Shown here: piece after piece, positions 1-6,715 of the stretch
How positions within the stretch are numbered: position 1 is the stretch's first letter
Layout: every line of letters starts with the position of its first letter
Assembly: GCA_045402695.1 (NCBI GenBank)
Contig: JAWPNA010000200.1
Span: 1 to 6,985, forward strand
Direction of reading: 5' to 3'
Length of the DNA: 6,985 nucleotides
Source: JAWPNA01 sp045402695
GTDB lineage: Bacteria; Acidobacteriota; Polarisedimenticolia; JACPZX01; DASXTC01
Position numbers and translations under genes: made by a program
The notes under the pieces: generated by a model
Told to the model about the DNA's origin: nothing
What the model saw: only the letters and a program-made list of their open reading frames with translations
The model's database searches: none

Positions 1-1
1 G

Positions 2-1921
2 AGCGTCACGAGCCACGCCGCGCTCCCGTTGCTCGTGACGGGACTCTCCATCGTCCTGGCGTTGCGCCGCCTGGATGACGCCGACACCTGGTGGCATCTT
101 GCGGCCGGTCGCTGGATCGCACAGCACCGGGCGGTGCCGCACACCGATGTCTTTTCCTTCACGGCGTCCGACCATGCCTGGATCAATCTCCAGTGGCTCT
201 TCGATCTCGCCATCTACGCACTGTATCAGGCGGGCGGCGCGCCGCTTCTGATCATCGCCGCCGCCATCGGCGCCGGACTGGCGACAGCCCTGCTCATCGC
301 GAACCTGCGTGACGCGGTGGGGCCCGCGGGGGCCGCCTGCCTGGCCCTGCCGCCCCTGGTCATCGCGGCGGAGCGGTTCATGATCAGGCCGGAGCTGATC
401 TCTCTGCTTCTGCTGCAGATTGTGTTGTGGGTGCTTGCCGCCGCCCGCCGGGACGAGGGCCGGCGTCTCTGGTTCCTGGTACCGGTCATGCTCGCGTGGG
501 TCAATCTGCACTCGCTGTTCATCGTCGGGTTGTTCGCGATCGCCTGCCCCATCGCCTCGGACCTCGCTGCCCGTCTCCGGCTTCTCCCTGAAGGCTGGCG
601 GCCGGCGTCATTGTGGGAGCCGGCGGCGAGGCGACGTCTGCTGCTGGCAGGCTCGGCGGCCTTTTTCGTCACCGTCCTGAACCCCTACCTCCTCCGGGGT
701 GCGTTGTTCCCTTTGCAGCTTGCCTCGAGGATCGATGGTTCCGAGGGTGTCTTTCAGAGCATTGGCGAGTTTGCGCCTCCCTTCTCCGCCACATCCCTGA
801 CGTTCGGGCTGACCACCTATCGGATCCTCCTGGTCTCCGGTCTCGCGCTGGTCGCCCTTGCCGGGGTCGCCGCGGCGCGTGGAGTCCACCGGCGGGCCCG
901 GCCGGAAGATAAGCGCTTCGACGCATCCGGGCTCCTGCTGTTCGCGGGGCTCGCGTTTCTTTCATTGCTCGCGCGTCGGAACATGGCGTTTTTCGCCATG
1001 GGGGCCGCCCCCTTTCTCGGCCAGTGTCTCGTCACGCTGGAGCTTTCGATGTCCCGGCGGTTGCGATCAGTCGCCGGCCTCGTCCTTGCCGCGGTCAAGA
1101 GGTGCGTGCCGCCGGCCCTGATCGCGGCCGGCTGGTTCGTCGCCAGCAATGGCTTCTACCGGTGGAACCACGGGACTCATGAGTTCGGCTTCAGCGTGCT
1201 GGAGGTGAACTTTCCGATCCGGGCGATTGCCTTCGTCAGGGAGATGGGGCTTCCTCAGCGCCTCTACTCGGATCTCACTTCCGGTGGCTATCTCGCGTGG
1301 GACGGACCTCCAGATGGGAAGATCTACATGGATGGACGCCTCGAGGTGTACGGCTCCGAGTTCCTCGAGTCGTACACCAAGGCGCTGCTGGATCCGCGGC
1401 GATGGCAGGCCGAGGCCGATCGCCTCGGCATCGCGACAGCGCTCATTTTCCACCGCCCCGGGATTCATCATCCCTTGATCAGTTGGCTCGGCAAGGAGCC
1501 CCGGTGGGTGTTGGTCTACCTGGATGAAGTCGCCGCCGTCTTCGTGCGCAGCGCCGGCAACGAGGACCTGATCGCGAGGGCCCGCGACCGATCCGCAACG
1601 CTGTCGGTCACGATCATCGGAAATCTCCTGCGGCGCGATCCCTCCTGGCAGTGGCCGGTGGGACAGGTCTCGGCCCTGGCGAGCTACGCCGCAACACTGA
1701 GTCTCGTGGGTGATCTCGAGTCCGCGGCCCGGCTGTACGACCGGCTTCTCGACTTCGATCTTCTTCCCGAGCAGGAGGCCGAAGTCAGGCTGGACCTCGC
1801 GCGCTTCCATGCTTTCAAGGGAGAGACCGAGCTGGCGTGGCAGGAGATCGAGAAGGCGGGCGCCGCGGATCCGGGCAACAAGGCGGTCGATGACGTCCGG
1901 TCGCTGCTCGGACCCAGATAG
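2..1921 (+). CDS. Polytopic membrane protein with soluble C-terminal domain and TPR-like tail (5' end outside window)
   Basis: The reading frame is open to the left edge, so the true start probably lies upstream. The first internal candidates are TTG at 29 and GTG at 35, and both would cut into the first membrane helix. Numbering from 29, residues 16-23 read DDADTWWH, followed by VFSFT (41-45) and a tryptophan-containing WINLQWLF segment. Hydrophobic helices lie near 70-92, 101-115, 122-140, 147-175, 204-222, 264-284, 300-315, 318-335 and 347-373. An LNPY motif sits at 217-220. After the last helix comes a soluble part with GGYLAW (419-424) and MDGRLEVYG (434-442). Two helical hairpins at about 549-628 look like degenerate TPRs. 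This layout recurs in uncharacterised multi-spanning proteins of environmental bacteria that loosely resemble GT-C glycosyltransferases. I see no proven catalytic motif, so the function is unknown; a role in envelope glycan or polymer assembly is only inference. Confidence 0.8.
   Translation, partial: SVTSHAALPLLVTGLSIVLALRRLDDADTWWHLAAGRWIAQHRAVPHTDVFSFTASDHAWINLQWLFDLAIYALYQAGGAPLLIIAAAIGAGLATALLIANLRDAVGPAGAACLALPPLVIAAERFMIRPELISLLLLQIVLWVLAAARRDEGRRLWFLVPVMLAWVNLHSLFIVGLFAIACPIASDLAARLRLLPEGWRPASLWEPAARRRLLLAGSAAFFVTVLNPYLLRGALFPLQLASRIDGSEGVFQSIGEFAPPFSATSLTFGLTTYRILLVSGLALVALAGVAAARGVHRRARPEDKRFDASGLLLFAGLAFLSLLARRNMAFFAMGAAPFLGQCLVTLELSMSRRLRSVAGLVLAAVKRCVPPALIAAGWFVASNGFYRWNHGTHEFGFSVLEVNFPIRAIAFVREMGLPQRLYSDLTSGGYLAWDGPPDGKIYMDGRLEVYGSEFLESYTKALLDPRRWQAEADRLGIATALIFHRPGIHHPLISWLGKEPRWVLVYLDEVAAVFVRSAGNEDLIARARDRSATLSVTIIGNLLRRDPSWQWPVGQVSALASYAATLSLVGDLESAARLYDRLLDFDLLPEQEAEVRLDLARFHAFKGETELAWQEIEKAGAADPGNKAVDDVRSLLGPR
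4..40. repeat. Perfect 10-bp inverted repeat near the left edge
   Basis: CGTCACGAGC at 4-13 is the exact reverse complement of GCTCGTGACG at 31-40, with a 17-base spacer. It lies inside the open frame of the membrane protein gene, just before its first clear motif. It could form a stem-loop in the mRNA. A 10-bp repeat at this distance is only mildly unexpected in 7 kb of GC-rich DNA, so no function is claimed. Confidence 0.5.
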
Positions 1922-2036
1922 GCGCTTGACGCCTGGTCTCATCCAAAACATCGCCGACCCGGCGCGGCCGCACTCGGGTTGTGGTCGGCCACGCCCCTTC
2001 AGTCCTCGGTTCTGTTGGGATCGCGTACACCTTTTC

Positions 2037-2256
2037 ATGAAGCAACCGACGCCCGCTCCGCCGACCGAGCCCCGCTGGCTGCAGGAGCGCACCCCACTGG
2101 CCCGGGCCGGCTACTCGATCTACATCTATGATGTGACCGGTGACGACGCCTACAGGAAGCTGGCCGAGATCCATGCCCGCAACCGGCTGCGGCCCGCAGG
2201 CCCCGGGGGCCGAGGCCCGGCTCAAAGCCCGCTATCGCCGCGGAGGGGGCACCTGA
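2037..2256 (+). pseudogene. Short frameshifted ORF, possibly the remnant of a membrane glycosyltransferase tail
   Basis: From ATG 2037 the frame gives a plausible protein whose codons end mostly in G or C. It includes the segment PLARAGYSIYIYDVTGDDAY at residues 21-40, followed by a charged helix. After the GGGGG run at 2205-2209 this frame becomes proline/glycine/arginine-rich and non-protein-like, running on to a stop at 2376-2378. The +1 frame instead reads GAEARLKARYRRGGGT and stops at TGA 2254-2256. Removing one G from the run would restore a continuous 72-residue protein. The ARAGYSIYIYD stretch resembles, from memory, the periplasmic tail of GT39/ArnT-like glycosyltransferases, which suggests a decayed 3' fragment; this is weak inference. 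No good ribosome binding site precedes the ATG. Alternatives are a genuine small protein with a base-call error, or a chance frame. Confidence 0.45.
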
Positions 2257-2281
2257 CAGCGCGGCCAGGATCGGTCATAAT
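2253..2281 (+). promoter_or_regulatory. Probable sigma-70 promoter of korAB
   Basis: CTGACA (2253-2258) and CATAAT (2276-2281) each match the -35 and -10 consensus at five of six positions and are separated by exactly 17 bases. The -10 lies in a short AT-rich island (CATAATTACA) in otherwise very GC-rich DNA. The predicted start is near 2288, giving a korA leader of about 136 bases. The -35 overlaps the stop codon of the frameshifted upstream reading. I see no obvious operator. Confidence 0.6.
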
Positions 2282-2300
2282 TACAGCCTTCGCGCGACAT

Positions 2301-2337
2301 CCCGGACGACCACACCCCGTGGCGGGGACGGTCCGGG
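2301..2337 (+). promoter_or_regulatory. GC-rich two-part stem-loop in the korA leader
   Basis: CCCGGAC (2301-2307) pairs perfectly with GTCCGGG (2331-2337). Inside it CCCCG (2315-2319) pairs with CGGGG (2323-2327) around a three-base TGG loop. The predicted transcription start lies about 13 bases upstream, so the structure would sit at the 5' end of the korAB message. No U-tract follows, so a simple intrinsic terminator is unlikely. It may stabilise the mRNA or act as a protein-binding or attenuation element. I do not recognise a known riboswitch class. Confidence 0.45.
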
Positions 2338-2423
2338 CCGGAGGAAGGCTAGGGAGCGGGAAGAGCCACAGCTCGTAACGTGATCCGGACGGAAGCGACA
2401 ACGACTTCGAGACGAGGGAACCC

Positions 2424-4286
2424 ATGACACTGCAGACCGTGCAGGCGCCCGACCAGGTCAAGACCATCAAGATCGACCGGGTCGTGGTGCGACTCGCGGG
2501 TGACTCAGGAGACGGCATCCAGCTCAGCGGCAGCCAGCTCACCACGTCGTCGGCGGTGGCCGGCAACGATCTGAGCACGCTGCCGGACTTTCCAGCGGAA
2601 ATCCGCGCTCCGGCAGGCACGCTGCCGGGCGTCAGCGGCTTCCAGATCAGCTTCAGCAGCTACGATATCCACACGCCCGGGGACCAGCCCGATGCGCTGG
2701 TCGCGTTCAACCCCGCGGCGCTGAAGGTCAATCTCGCCGAGCTGAAGCCGGGAGGATTGCTCATCGTCAACTCGGACGCCTTCCAGGCCAAGAATCTGCT
2801 GAAGGCGGGGTACGCGAAGAACCCTCTCGAGGACGGATCCCTCGACGGTTACCGCACCATCGCGATCCAGATCACCGACCTGAACCGGAAGGCCCTCAAG
2901 GAGATGGGCCTCGGCATGCGCGAGATGGACCGGTGCAAGAACTTTTTCACTCTGGGGATCCTCTTCCACCTCTACCAGCGCCCCCAGGACGCCACCGTGC
3001 GGTGGATCGAGAGCAAGTTCGGCAAGGACGCCACGATGCTGAAGGCCAACCTGACGGCGCTGAAGGCGGGCCGCGCCTATGCCGAGGCCGCCGAGCTGTT
3101 CCAGTCCACCTACGTGGTGGAGCCGGCGCCGTTTCCTCCGGGCGTGTACCGCAACATCATGGGCAACTCGGCGGTGTGCCTGGGCCTCGTCGCGGCCTCG
3201 ATCAAGTCAGGCAGGCCCCTGTTTTACGCCGGGTATCCGATTACGCCCGCGAGTCCGGTGCTGCACGAGCTGGCGCGGTACCGCGAGTACGGCGTCATGA
3301 CGCTGCAGGCCGAGGATGAGATCGCGGCGGTGTGCGCCGCGCTGGGGGCGGCGTTCGGCGGAGCCCTTGCCGTGACCGGCACGAGCGGCCCCGGCCTGGC
3401 GCTGAAGACCGAAGCGATGGGCCTGGGCCTCATGGTCGAGCTTCCGATGGTCATCATTGACGTGCAGCGCGGGGGACCCAGCACCGGCCTGCCCACCAAA
3501 CCCGAGCAGGCCGACCTGCTTCAGGCGATGTTCGGCCGGCACGGGGAATCGCCGCTGCCGATCATCGCGGCCAGCTCAACGGGCGACTGCTTCGACGCGG
3601 CCTTCGAAGCCTGCCGCATCGCGCTGCGGCACATGGTGCCGGTCATACTGATGACCGACGGCTATCTCGCCAACGCGAGCGAGCCGTGGAGGCTGCCGGC
3701 GGAGAGCGACCTGCCCGATCTCGAGACGCGCGTGGTGCCGGAGGGGCGTGACACGTACCTGCCCTACGAGCGCGATCCGAGGACTCTGGCGCGCGGCTGG
3801 GCGCTTCCCGGAACGCCCGGCTACGAGCACCGGATCGGCGGCCTGGAGAAGGAGGACGTCACCGGCAACGTCTCGTACGATCCGGAGAACCACGAGCGGA
3901 TGGTGCGACTGAGGGCCGAGAAGGTGGAGCGCATTGCCGACGACCTGCCGCCCACGCAAGTGGACGGGCCGCCGGCCGGGCAATTGCTGATCATCGGATG
4001 GGGGAGCACACGAGGCGCCATCAGCGGAGCGATCCGGCGCAAAAGGGCGGAAGGCAAGAAGGTGAGCTGGGTCCACCTCAGACACCTCAATCCGCTGCCG
4101 AAGGACCTGGGGGCAATCATCAAAAGGTTCAACAAGGTGCTCGTGCCCGAGATGAACATGGGGCAGCTCGCCTTCCTGCTCAGGGCGAAGTACCTGGTGG
4201 ATGTCGTCAGCCAGAGCAAGGTGCAGGGGCGGCCCTTCATGTCGCGCGAGATCGCCGTGAAGATCGACGAACTTCTGGAGGGATGA
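2424..4286 (+). CDS. korA: 2-oxoglutarate:ferredoxin oxidoreductase, fused gamma-alpha subunit
   Basis: With KorB this subunit forms the cytoplasmic enzyme that converts 2-oxoglutarate + CoA + oxidised ferredoxin to succinyl-CoA + CO2 + reduced ferredoxin, a ferredoxin-linked alternative to the 2-oxoglutarate dehydrogenase complex. Residues about 18-200 are the gamma domain, opening with LAGDSGDGIQLSG (24-36). Residues about 245-440 are the alpha (pyrimidine-binding) domain, with the family signature YPITP at 271-275, then an ED.E..A.CAALGAAFGGA helix, GTSGPG and RGGPSTGLPTKPEQADL. Residues about 520-618 are the C-terminal transketolase-like domain, starting LLIIGWGST (the GWGST at 525-529). 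At 620 residues it has the usual length for the fused form. ATG 2424 is preceded by GAGGG at 2414-2418, five bases away. The korB start codon follows the stop after four bases, so the two are co-transcribed. Assignment to KorA rather than a pyruvate or branched-chain enzyme rests on overall pattern and the KorB partner. Confidence 0.93.
   Translation: MTLQTVQAPDQVKTIKIDRVVVRLAGDSGDGIQLSGSQLTTSSAVAGNDLSTLPDFPAEIRAPAGTLPGVSGFQISFSSYDIHTPGDQPDALVAFNPAALKVNLAELKPGGLLIVNSDAFQAKNLLKAGYAKNPLEDGSLDGYRTIAIQITDLNRKALKEMGLGMREMDRCKNFFTLGILFHLYQRPQDATVRWIESKFGKDATMLKANLTALKAGRAYAEAAELFQSTYVVEPAPFPPGVYRNIMGNSAVCLGLVAASIKSGRPLFYAGYPITPASPVLHELARYREYGVMTLQAEDEIAAVCAALGAAFGGALAVTGTSGPGLALKTEAMGLGLMVELPMVIIDVQRGGPSTGLPTKPEQADLLQAMFGRHGESPLPIIAASSTGDCFDAAFEACRIALRHMVPVILMTDGYLANASEPWRLPAESDLPDLETRVVPEGRDTYLPYERDPRTLARGWALPGTPGYEHRIGGLEKEDVTGNVSYDPENHERMVRLRAEKVERIADDLPPTQVDGPPAGQLLIIGWGSTRGAISGAIRRKRAEGKKVSWVHLRHLNPLPKDLGAIIKRFNKVLVPEMNMGQLAFLLRAKYLVDVVSQSKVQGRPFMSREIAVKIDELLEG
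4277..4282 (+). promoter_or_regulatory. Ribosome binding site that fixes the korB GTG start
   Basis: GGAGGG lies within the last codons of korA and eight bases before GTG 4291. It supports the GTG start and suggests translational coupling, because ribosomes ending korA at 4284-4286 finish almost on top of this site. Confidence 0.75.
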
Positions 4287-4290
4287 CAGC

Positions 4291-5364
4291 GTGTCGAGCC
4301 CAGTCAGCACGGAGACAACGGAGAGGAAACCCACCGCCAAGGACTTCCAGTCGGACCAGGAGGTCCGCTGGTGCCCAGGATGCGGCGACTACGCGATCCT
4401 GAGCGCCGTCACGAATGTCTTCCCCAAGCTGGGCATTCCCAGGGAGAACTTCGTCGTGGTGAGCGGGATCGGCTGCTCGAGCCGCTTCCCGTACTACACC
4501 AACACGTACGGCTTCCACGGGATACATGGCCGCGCGATCCCCATCGCCACGGGACTCAAGGCGATGAGGCCCGAGCTGTCCGTCTGGATCGTGACGGGCG
4601 ACGGCGACGGCATGTCGATCGGAGGAAACCACCTCATCCATGGTCTGCGGCGCAACGCGGACATCAAGATTCTGCTGTTCAACAACCGGATCTACGGCTT
4701 GACCAAAGGACAGGCTTCGCCCACGTCCGAGCTGGGCAAGAGGACCTCCTCCAGCCCGTACGGCACGTACGAACGTCCGTTCAACACCATCTCGCTGGCC
4801 CTGGGCGCCGAGGCGACTTTCGTGGCGCGCAGCGTGGACATCTACCGTGCCCACCTTCAAGAGACACTCATGAAGGCCGCCGAGCACCGCGGCACAGCGT
4901 TCATCGAGATCTACCAGAACTGCAACATCTTCAACGATGGGGCGTTCGAGAGCATCGTGGAGCCCACGGTCCGCGACGATCACAACCTGCTGCTTCATCA
5001 CGGGCAGCCGCTTGTCTTCGGCAAGCAGATCCGCAAGGGGATCCGCCGCAATCCGGGAACCGGCATGCTCGAGACCGTCGAGCTGGGCAACGGGATCACG
5101 GAGGCCGACCTGGTGGTTCACGATGAGCGGCGCCCCGATCCCGATCTCGCCTTCGAGCTCAGCCGTCTCGACGCACCGCTCTTCCCCACGCCCCTGGGAG
5201 TCTTCCGCAGCGTGGAGCTGCCGACCTGCGAGGAGCGCGCGTGGGAGCAGGTCGAGAAGGCCAAGGCCGTAAGGCCCAAGTCCGATCTGGCCGGTCTCCT
5301 GCGCCGCGGTGATGTCTGGCAGGTCGCCGAGGATGGCAAGGTCATCCAGCTCGGAATCGAGTAG
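4291..5364 (+). CDS. korB: 2-oxoglutarate:ferredoxin oxidoreductase, beta (TPP and Fe-S) subunit
   Basis: This catalytic subunit binds thiamine diphosphate and one [4Fe-4S] cluster and passes electrons to ferredoxin. Four cysteines sit where this family places its cluster ligands: C28 and C31 in WCPGCGD, C62 in GIGCSS, and C211 in YQNCN. Their spacing nearly matches the four ligands known for the archaeal (Sulfolobus) oxoacid:ferredoxin enzyme. The TPP/Mg motif starts at GDGD (103-106) and ends at NN (131-132). IHGRAIPIATGLKAMRP, NRIYGLTKGQ and IFNDGAF are typical of KorB proteins. There is no extra ferredoxin domain, so a separate ferredoxin, not seen here, must accept the electrons. The 357-residue length is normal, slightly long because of a polar N-terminus of about 20 residues. 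It is the second gene of the korAB operon and ends 17 bases before the convergent gene on the other strand. Confidence 0.94.
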   Translation: MSSPVSTETTERKPTAKDFQSDQEVRWCPGCGDYAILSAVTNVFPKLGIPRENFVVVSGIGCSSRFPYYTNTYGFHGIHGRAIPIATGLKAMRPELSVWIVTGDGDGMSIGGNHLIHGLRRNADIKILLFNNRIYGLTKGQASPTSELGKRTSSSPYGTYERPFNTISLALGAEATFVARSVDIYRAHLQETLMKAAEHRGTAFIEIYQNCNIFNDGAFESIVEPTVRDDHNLLLHHGQPLVFGKQIRKGIRRNPGTGMLETVELGNGITEADLVVHDERRPDPDLAFELSRLDAPLFPTPLGVFRSVELPTCEERAWEQVEKAKAVRPKSDLAGLLRRGDVWQVAEDGKVIQLGIE

Positions 5365-5381
5365 GAGCACCGGCGGACCGC

Positions 5382-6653
5382 TCAGAGTTGCTCGACGCGC
5401 TCCGTGATGCGGCGCACCAGACGGGAGCCCGCCGGCGTGAGCCAGCCTCGCCGCCCCGCATCCTGCAGATCGGTGAGTGAGATCCGCAGCGCGCTTCTCT
5501 CGGAACCAAGCTCCTGCGCGATCCATGACCGATGCGGAAGGTCGTGAATCCTCCCGGCGCGCTTGATCCTCAGCGCGCGATCGAGGAGATGCGCCCTGTA
5601 GGTGAACGTGTAGGCCGCATGCAGGATGCCGTGCAGAGGCCGCAGGCTCTTGCGCCACGGGGAATGGTAGCGGGGCTCGCCGTCATCGGCGCTGACAGCA
5701 CGCAGCTCCTCCAGGCCGTGGAGGCGATGATGCGCGGTCTCGTGCAGCAGATCGTCGGCCAGATCGAAAATCGACCTGCCCCGCACGTTGATGAAGGAGA
5801 TCCCGGGACGGTCCGGGAGCGAGTAGCTGACGGTGCCTCGCTCCGAGAGCGGCACGACGATGCGCGTGTGGGCCAGCACCTCCTGGAACCCTTCCTCCCA
5901 CAATTCACGCAGCAGACGCAGCGCGCGCGCGAGCAAAGGCCGTAGGCCCCGGACCTCGCCCCCGGCCCTCAACCCTCGCCGCGTGGAGACGGCGCGGCAA
6001 GCCAGCGCGATGCCGGAGCCATCGAGGGTTTCGAGCGGCCGCAGCCGGGGAGGTCCTCCGCGCTGGATCACGCGCACGCCGCCGTCTTGGAGCTCGATCC
6101 TCGCGCCGCTCTCGAGCCTCAGCGTCGCCCGGGAGGGGAACCAGAAACGCAGCTCCCCATCGCGGCGCGCTTCCTCGCCGTCGGCCGCAAGGTCCGGAGC
6201 GAACGGACCGAACCGGCGCCCCGCGGGAGTGAGAAAGGCGAGCACCGCGGGGAGCCGCGCGAAGACCCGAGCGCGCAGATCCCGGGCCAGTCTCGCGGCC
6301 CTGCGGCGGAAGCCTCGGTCGAGGCGGCCGCGGGGCAGCATCCGGGACAGATAAGGTCCTTCCGCGATCGCATCGAACAGATCGAGATCATCAGCGGCGG
6401 GATCCGCCAAGGCCACGGCCTCCTGAGCGGCGCTCAACCACGCGCGCATCTCGGGGCTCGAGAGCCACGCGGCGCGGCGGGGCCCCCGCAGCGCGGCAAG
6501 TGTCTCCTTCAGCGCCCGCACCGCCTCGCGCTCCATGCGTGTTTCGGCCTTCAAGCGAAAGGCGGCGCGGCGGGCCCGGCGCGCGTTGCGCGCGATGATG
6601 AGAGGGATGAGGCGCGATGTCTCAGGGGGCAGGAACGGAGCCACGCCCCTCAT
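5382..6653 (-). CDS. HExxH-domain protein, putative 2-oxoglutarate-dependent peptide beta-hydroxylase
   Basis: A 423-residue protein, probably cytoplasmic. It has an Arg/Ala-rich helical N-terminus (1-60), a mostly helical part to about 150, a beta-rich middle (165-225) and a C-terminal metal-site domain. HETAHH lies at 304-309, preceded by FINVRGRSIFDLADDLL. It is followed by YHSPWR (329-334) and RPLHGILHAAYTF (338-350). The HExxH plus SPWR...RPL.G.LH pattern matches, from memory, the TIGR04267-type HExxH domain, now linked to 2-oxoglutarate-dependent beta-hydroxylation in RiPP pathways. By that analogy H304, H308 and perhaps H345 would bind metal, and R338 could contact 2-oxoglutarate. The C-terminus ends with a helix after GWLTPAG. 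No precursor peptide, radical SAM enzyme or transporter is visible nearby. It is convergent with korB and divergent from the secreted protein gene. ATG 6653 lacks a Shine-Dalgarno; GTG 6644 (residue 4) or ATG at residue 40 are alternative starts. A zinc peptidase is the main alternative reading. Confidence 0.75.
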   Translation of the reverse strand: MRGVAPFLPPETSRLIPLIIARNARRARRAAFRLKAETRMEREAVRALKETLAALRGPRRAAWLSSPEMRAWLSAAQEAVALADPAADDLDLFDAIAEGPYLSRMLPRGRLDRGFRRRAARLARDLRARVFARLPAVLAFLTPAGRRFGPFAPDLAADGEEARRDGELRFWFPSRATLRLESGARIELQDGGVRVIQRGGPPRLRPLETLDGSGIALACRAVSTRRGLRAGGEVRGLRPLLARALRLLRELWEEGFQEVLAHTRIVVPLSERGTVSYSLPDRPGISFINVRGRSIFDLADDLLHETAHHRLHGLEELRAVSADDGEPRYHSPWRKSLRPLHGILHAAYTFTYRAHLLDRALRIKRAGRIHDLPHRSWIAQELGSERSALRISLTDLQDAGRRGWLTPAGSRLVRRITERVEQL

Positions 6654-6657
6654 AATA
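6652..6657 (-). promoter_or_regulatory. Possible -10 element overlapping the start of the HExxH gene
   Basis: On the minus strand TATTAT runs from 6657 to 6652 and overlaps the first two bases of the annotated ATG. No convincing -35 is seen 16-18 bases upstream. If used, transcription would begin near 6645-6644, right at the GTG of codon 4, making a leaderless message. This is a single hexamer and therefore weak. Confidence 0.3.
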
Positions 6658-6670
6658 GGCGAGATTCTTA

Positions 6671-6682
6671 GCGGCCGGCCGC
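6671..6682. repeat. 12-bp perfect palindrome between divergent genes
   Basis: GCGGCCGGCCGC reads the same on both strands and sits in the 62-base gap between the divergent HExxH and secreted-protein genes. Its position would suit an operator or a short stem. Low-complexity GC content makes a chance origin likely. Confidence 0.35.
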
Positions 6683-6701
6683 GCGTCCTGACCGTACCTT
6701 C

Positions 6702-6706
6702 AGGGA
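6702..6706 (+). promoter_or_regulatory. Ribosome binding site of the secreted protein gene
   Basis: AGGGA nine bases before ATG 6716 supports that start. A second ATG at 6758 (residue 15) follows GAAGGAA, but with almost no spacing; it would give a more compact signal peptide. Confidence 0.5.
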
Positions 6707-6715
6707 AACGGCATC

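Noticed and set aside
1921..1933. GGCG-CTTGA-CGCC as a terminator of the membrane gene
   Set aside because: The stem is only four base pairs and no T-run follows.
1926..1954. TTGACG followed 17 bases later by CATCGC as a promoter after the membrane gene
   Set aside because: The -10 match is poor; only the -35 resembles the consensus.
1067..2092. 341-codon minus-strand frame opposite the membrane protein
   Set aside because: It is a shadow of the plus-strand gene, with no recognisable motif and no ribosome binding site.
2281..2423. korA leader as RNase P RNA, SRP RNA or a known riboswitch
   Set aside because: The purine-rich GGAGGAAGGC stretch superficially recalls conserved RNA cores, but the other required conserved blocks are missing and the space is too short.
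5365..5383. GAGC...GCTC as a bidirectional terminator between korB and the HExxH gene
   Set aside because: Four base pairs, no T-run on either strand.
5382..5658. Long minus-strand frame across 4237-5658 (473 codons) overlapping korB and the HExxH gene
   Set aside because: It is antisense to korB, whose protein has complete family motifs. Its translation has low-complexity Arg/Ala/Gly character and no domain; long antisense frames are expected at this GC content.
5805..5817. GGGACGGTCCGGG repeated exactly at 2325-2337 (korA leader) and 5805-5817 (inside the HExxH gene)
   Set aside because: One 13-base match in 7 kb of GC-rich DNA is near chance expectation, and the second copy is ordinary coding sequence.
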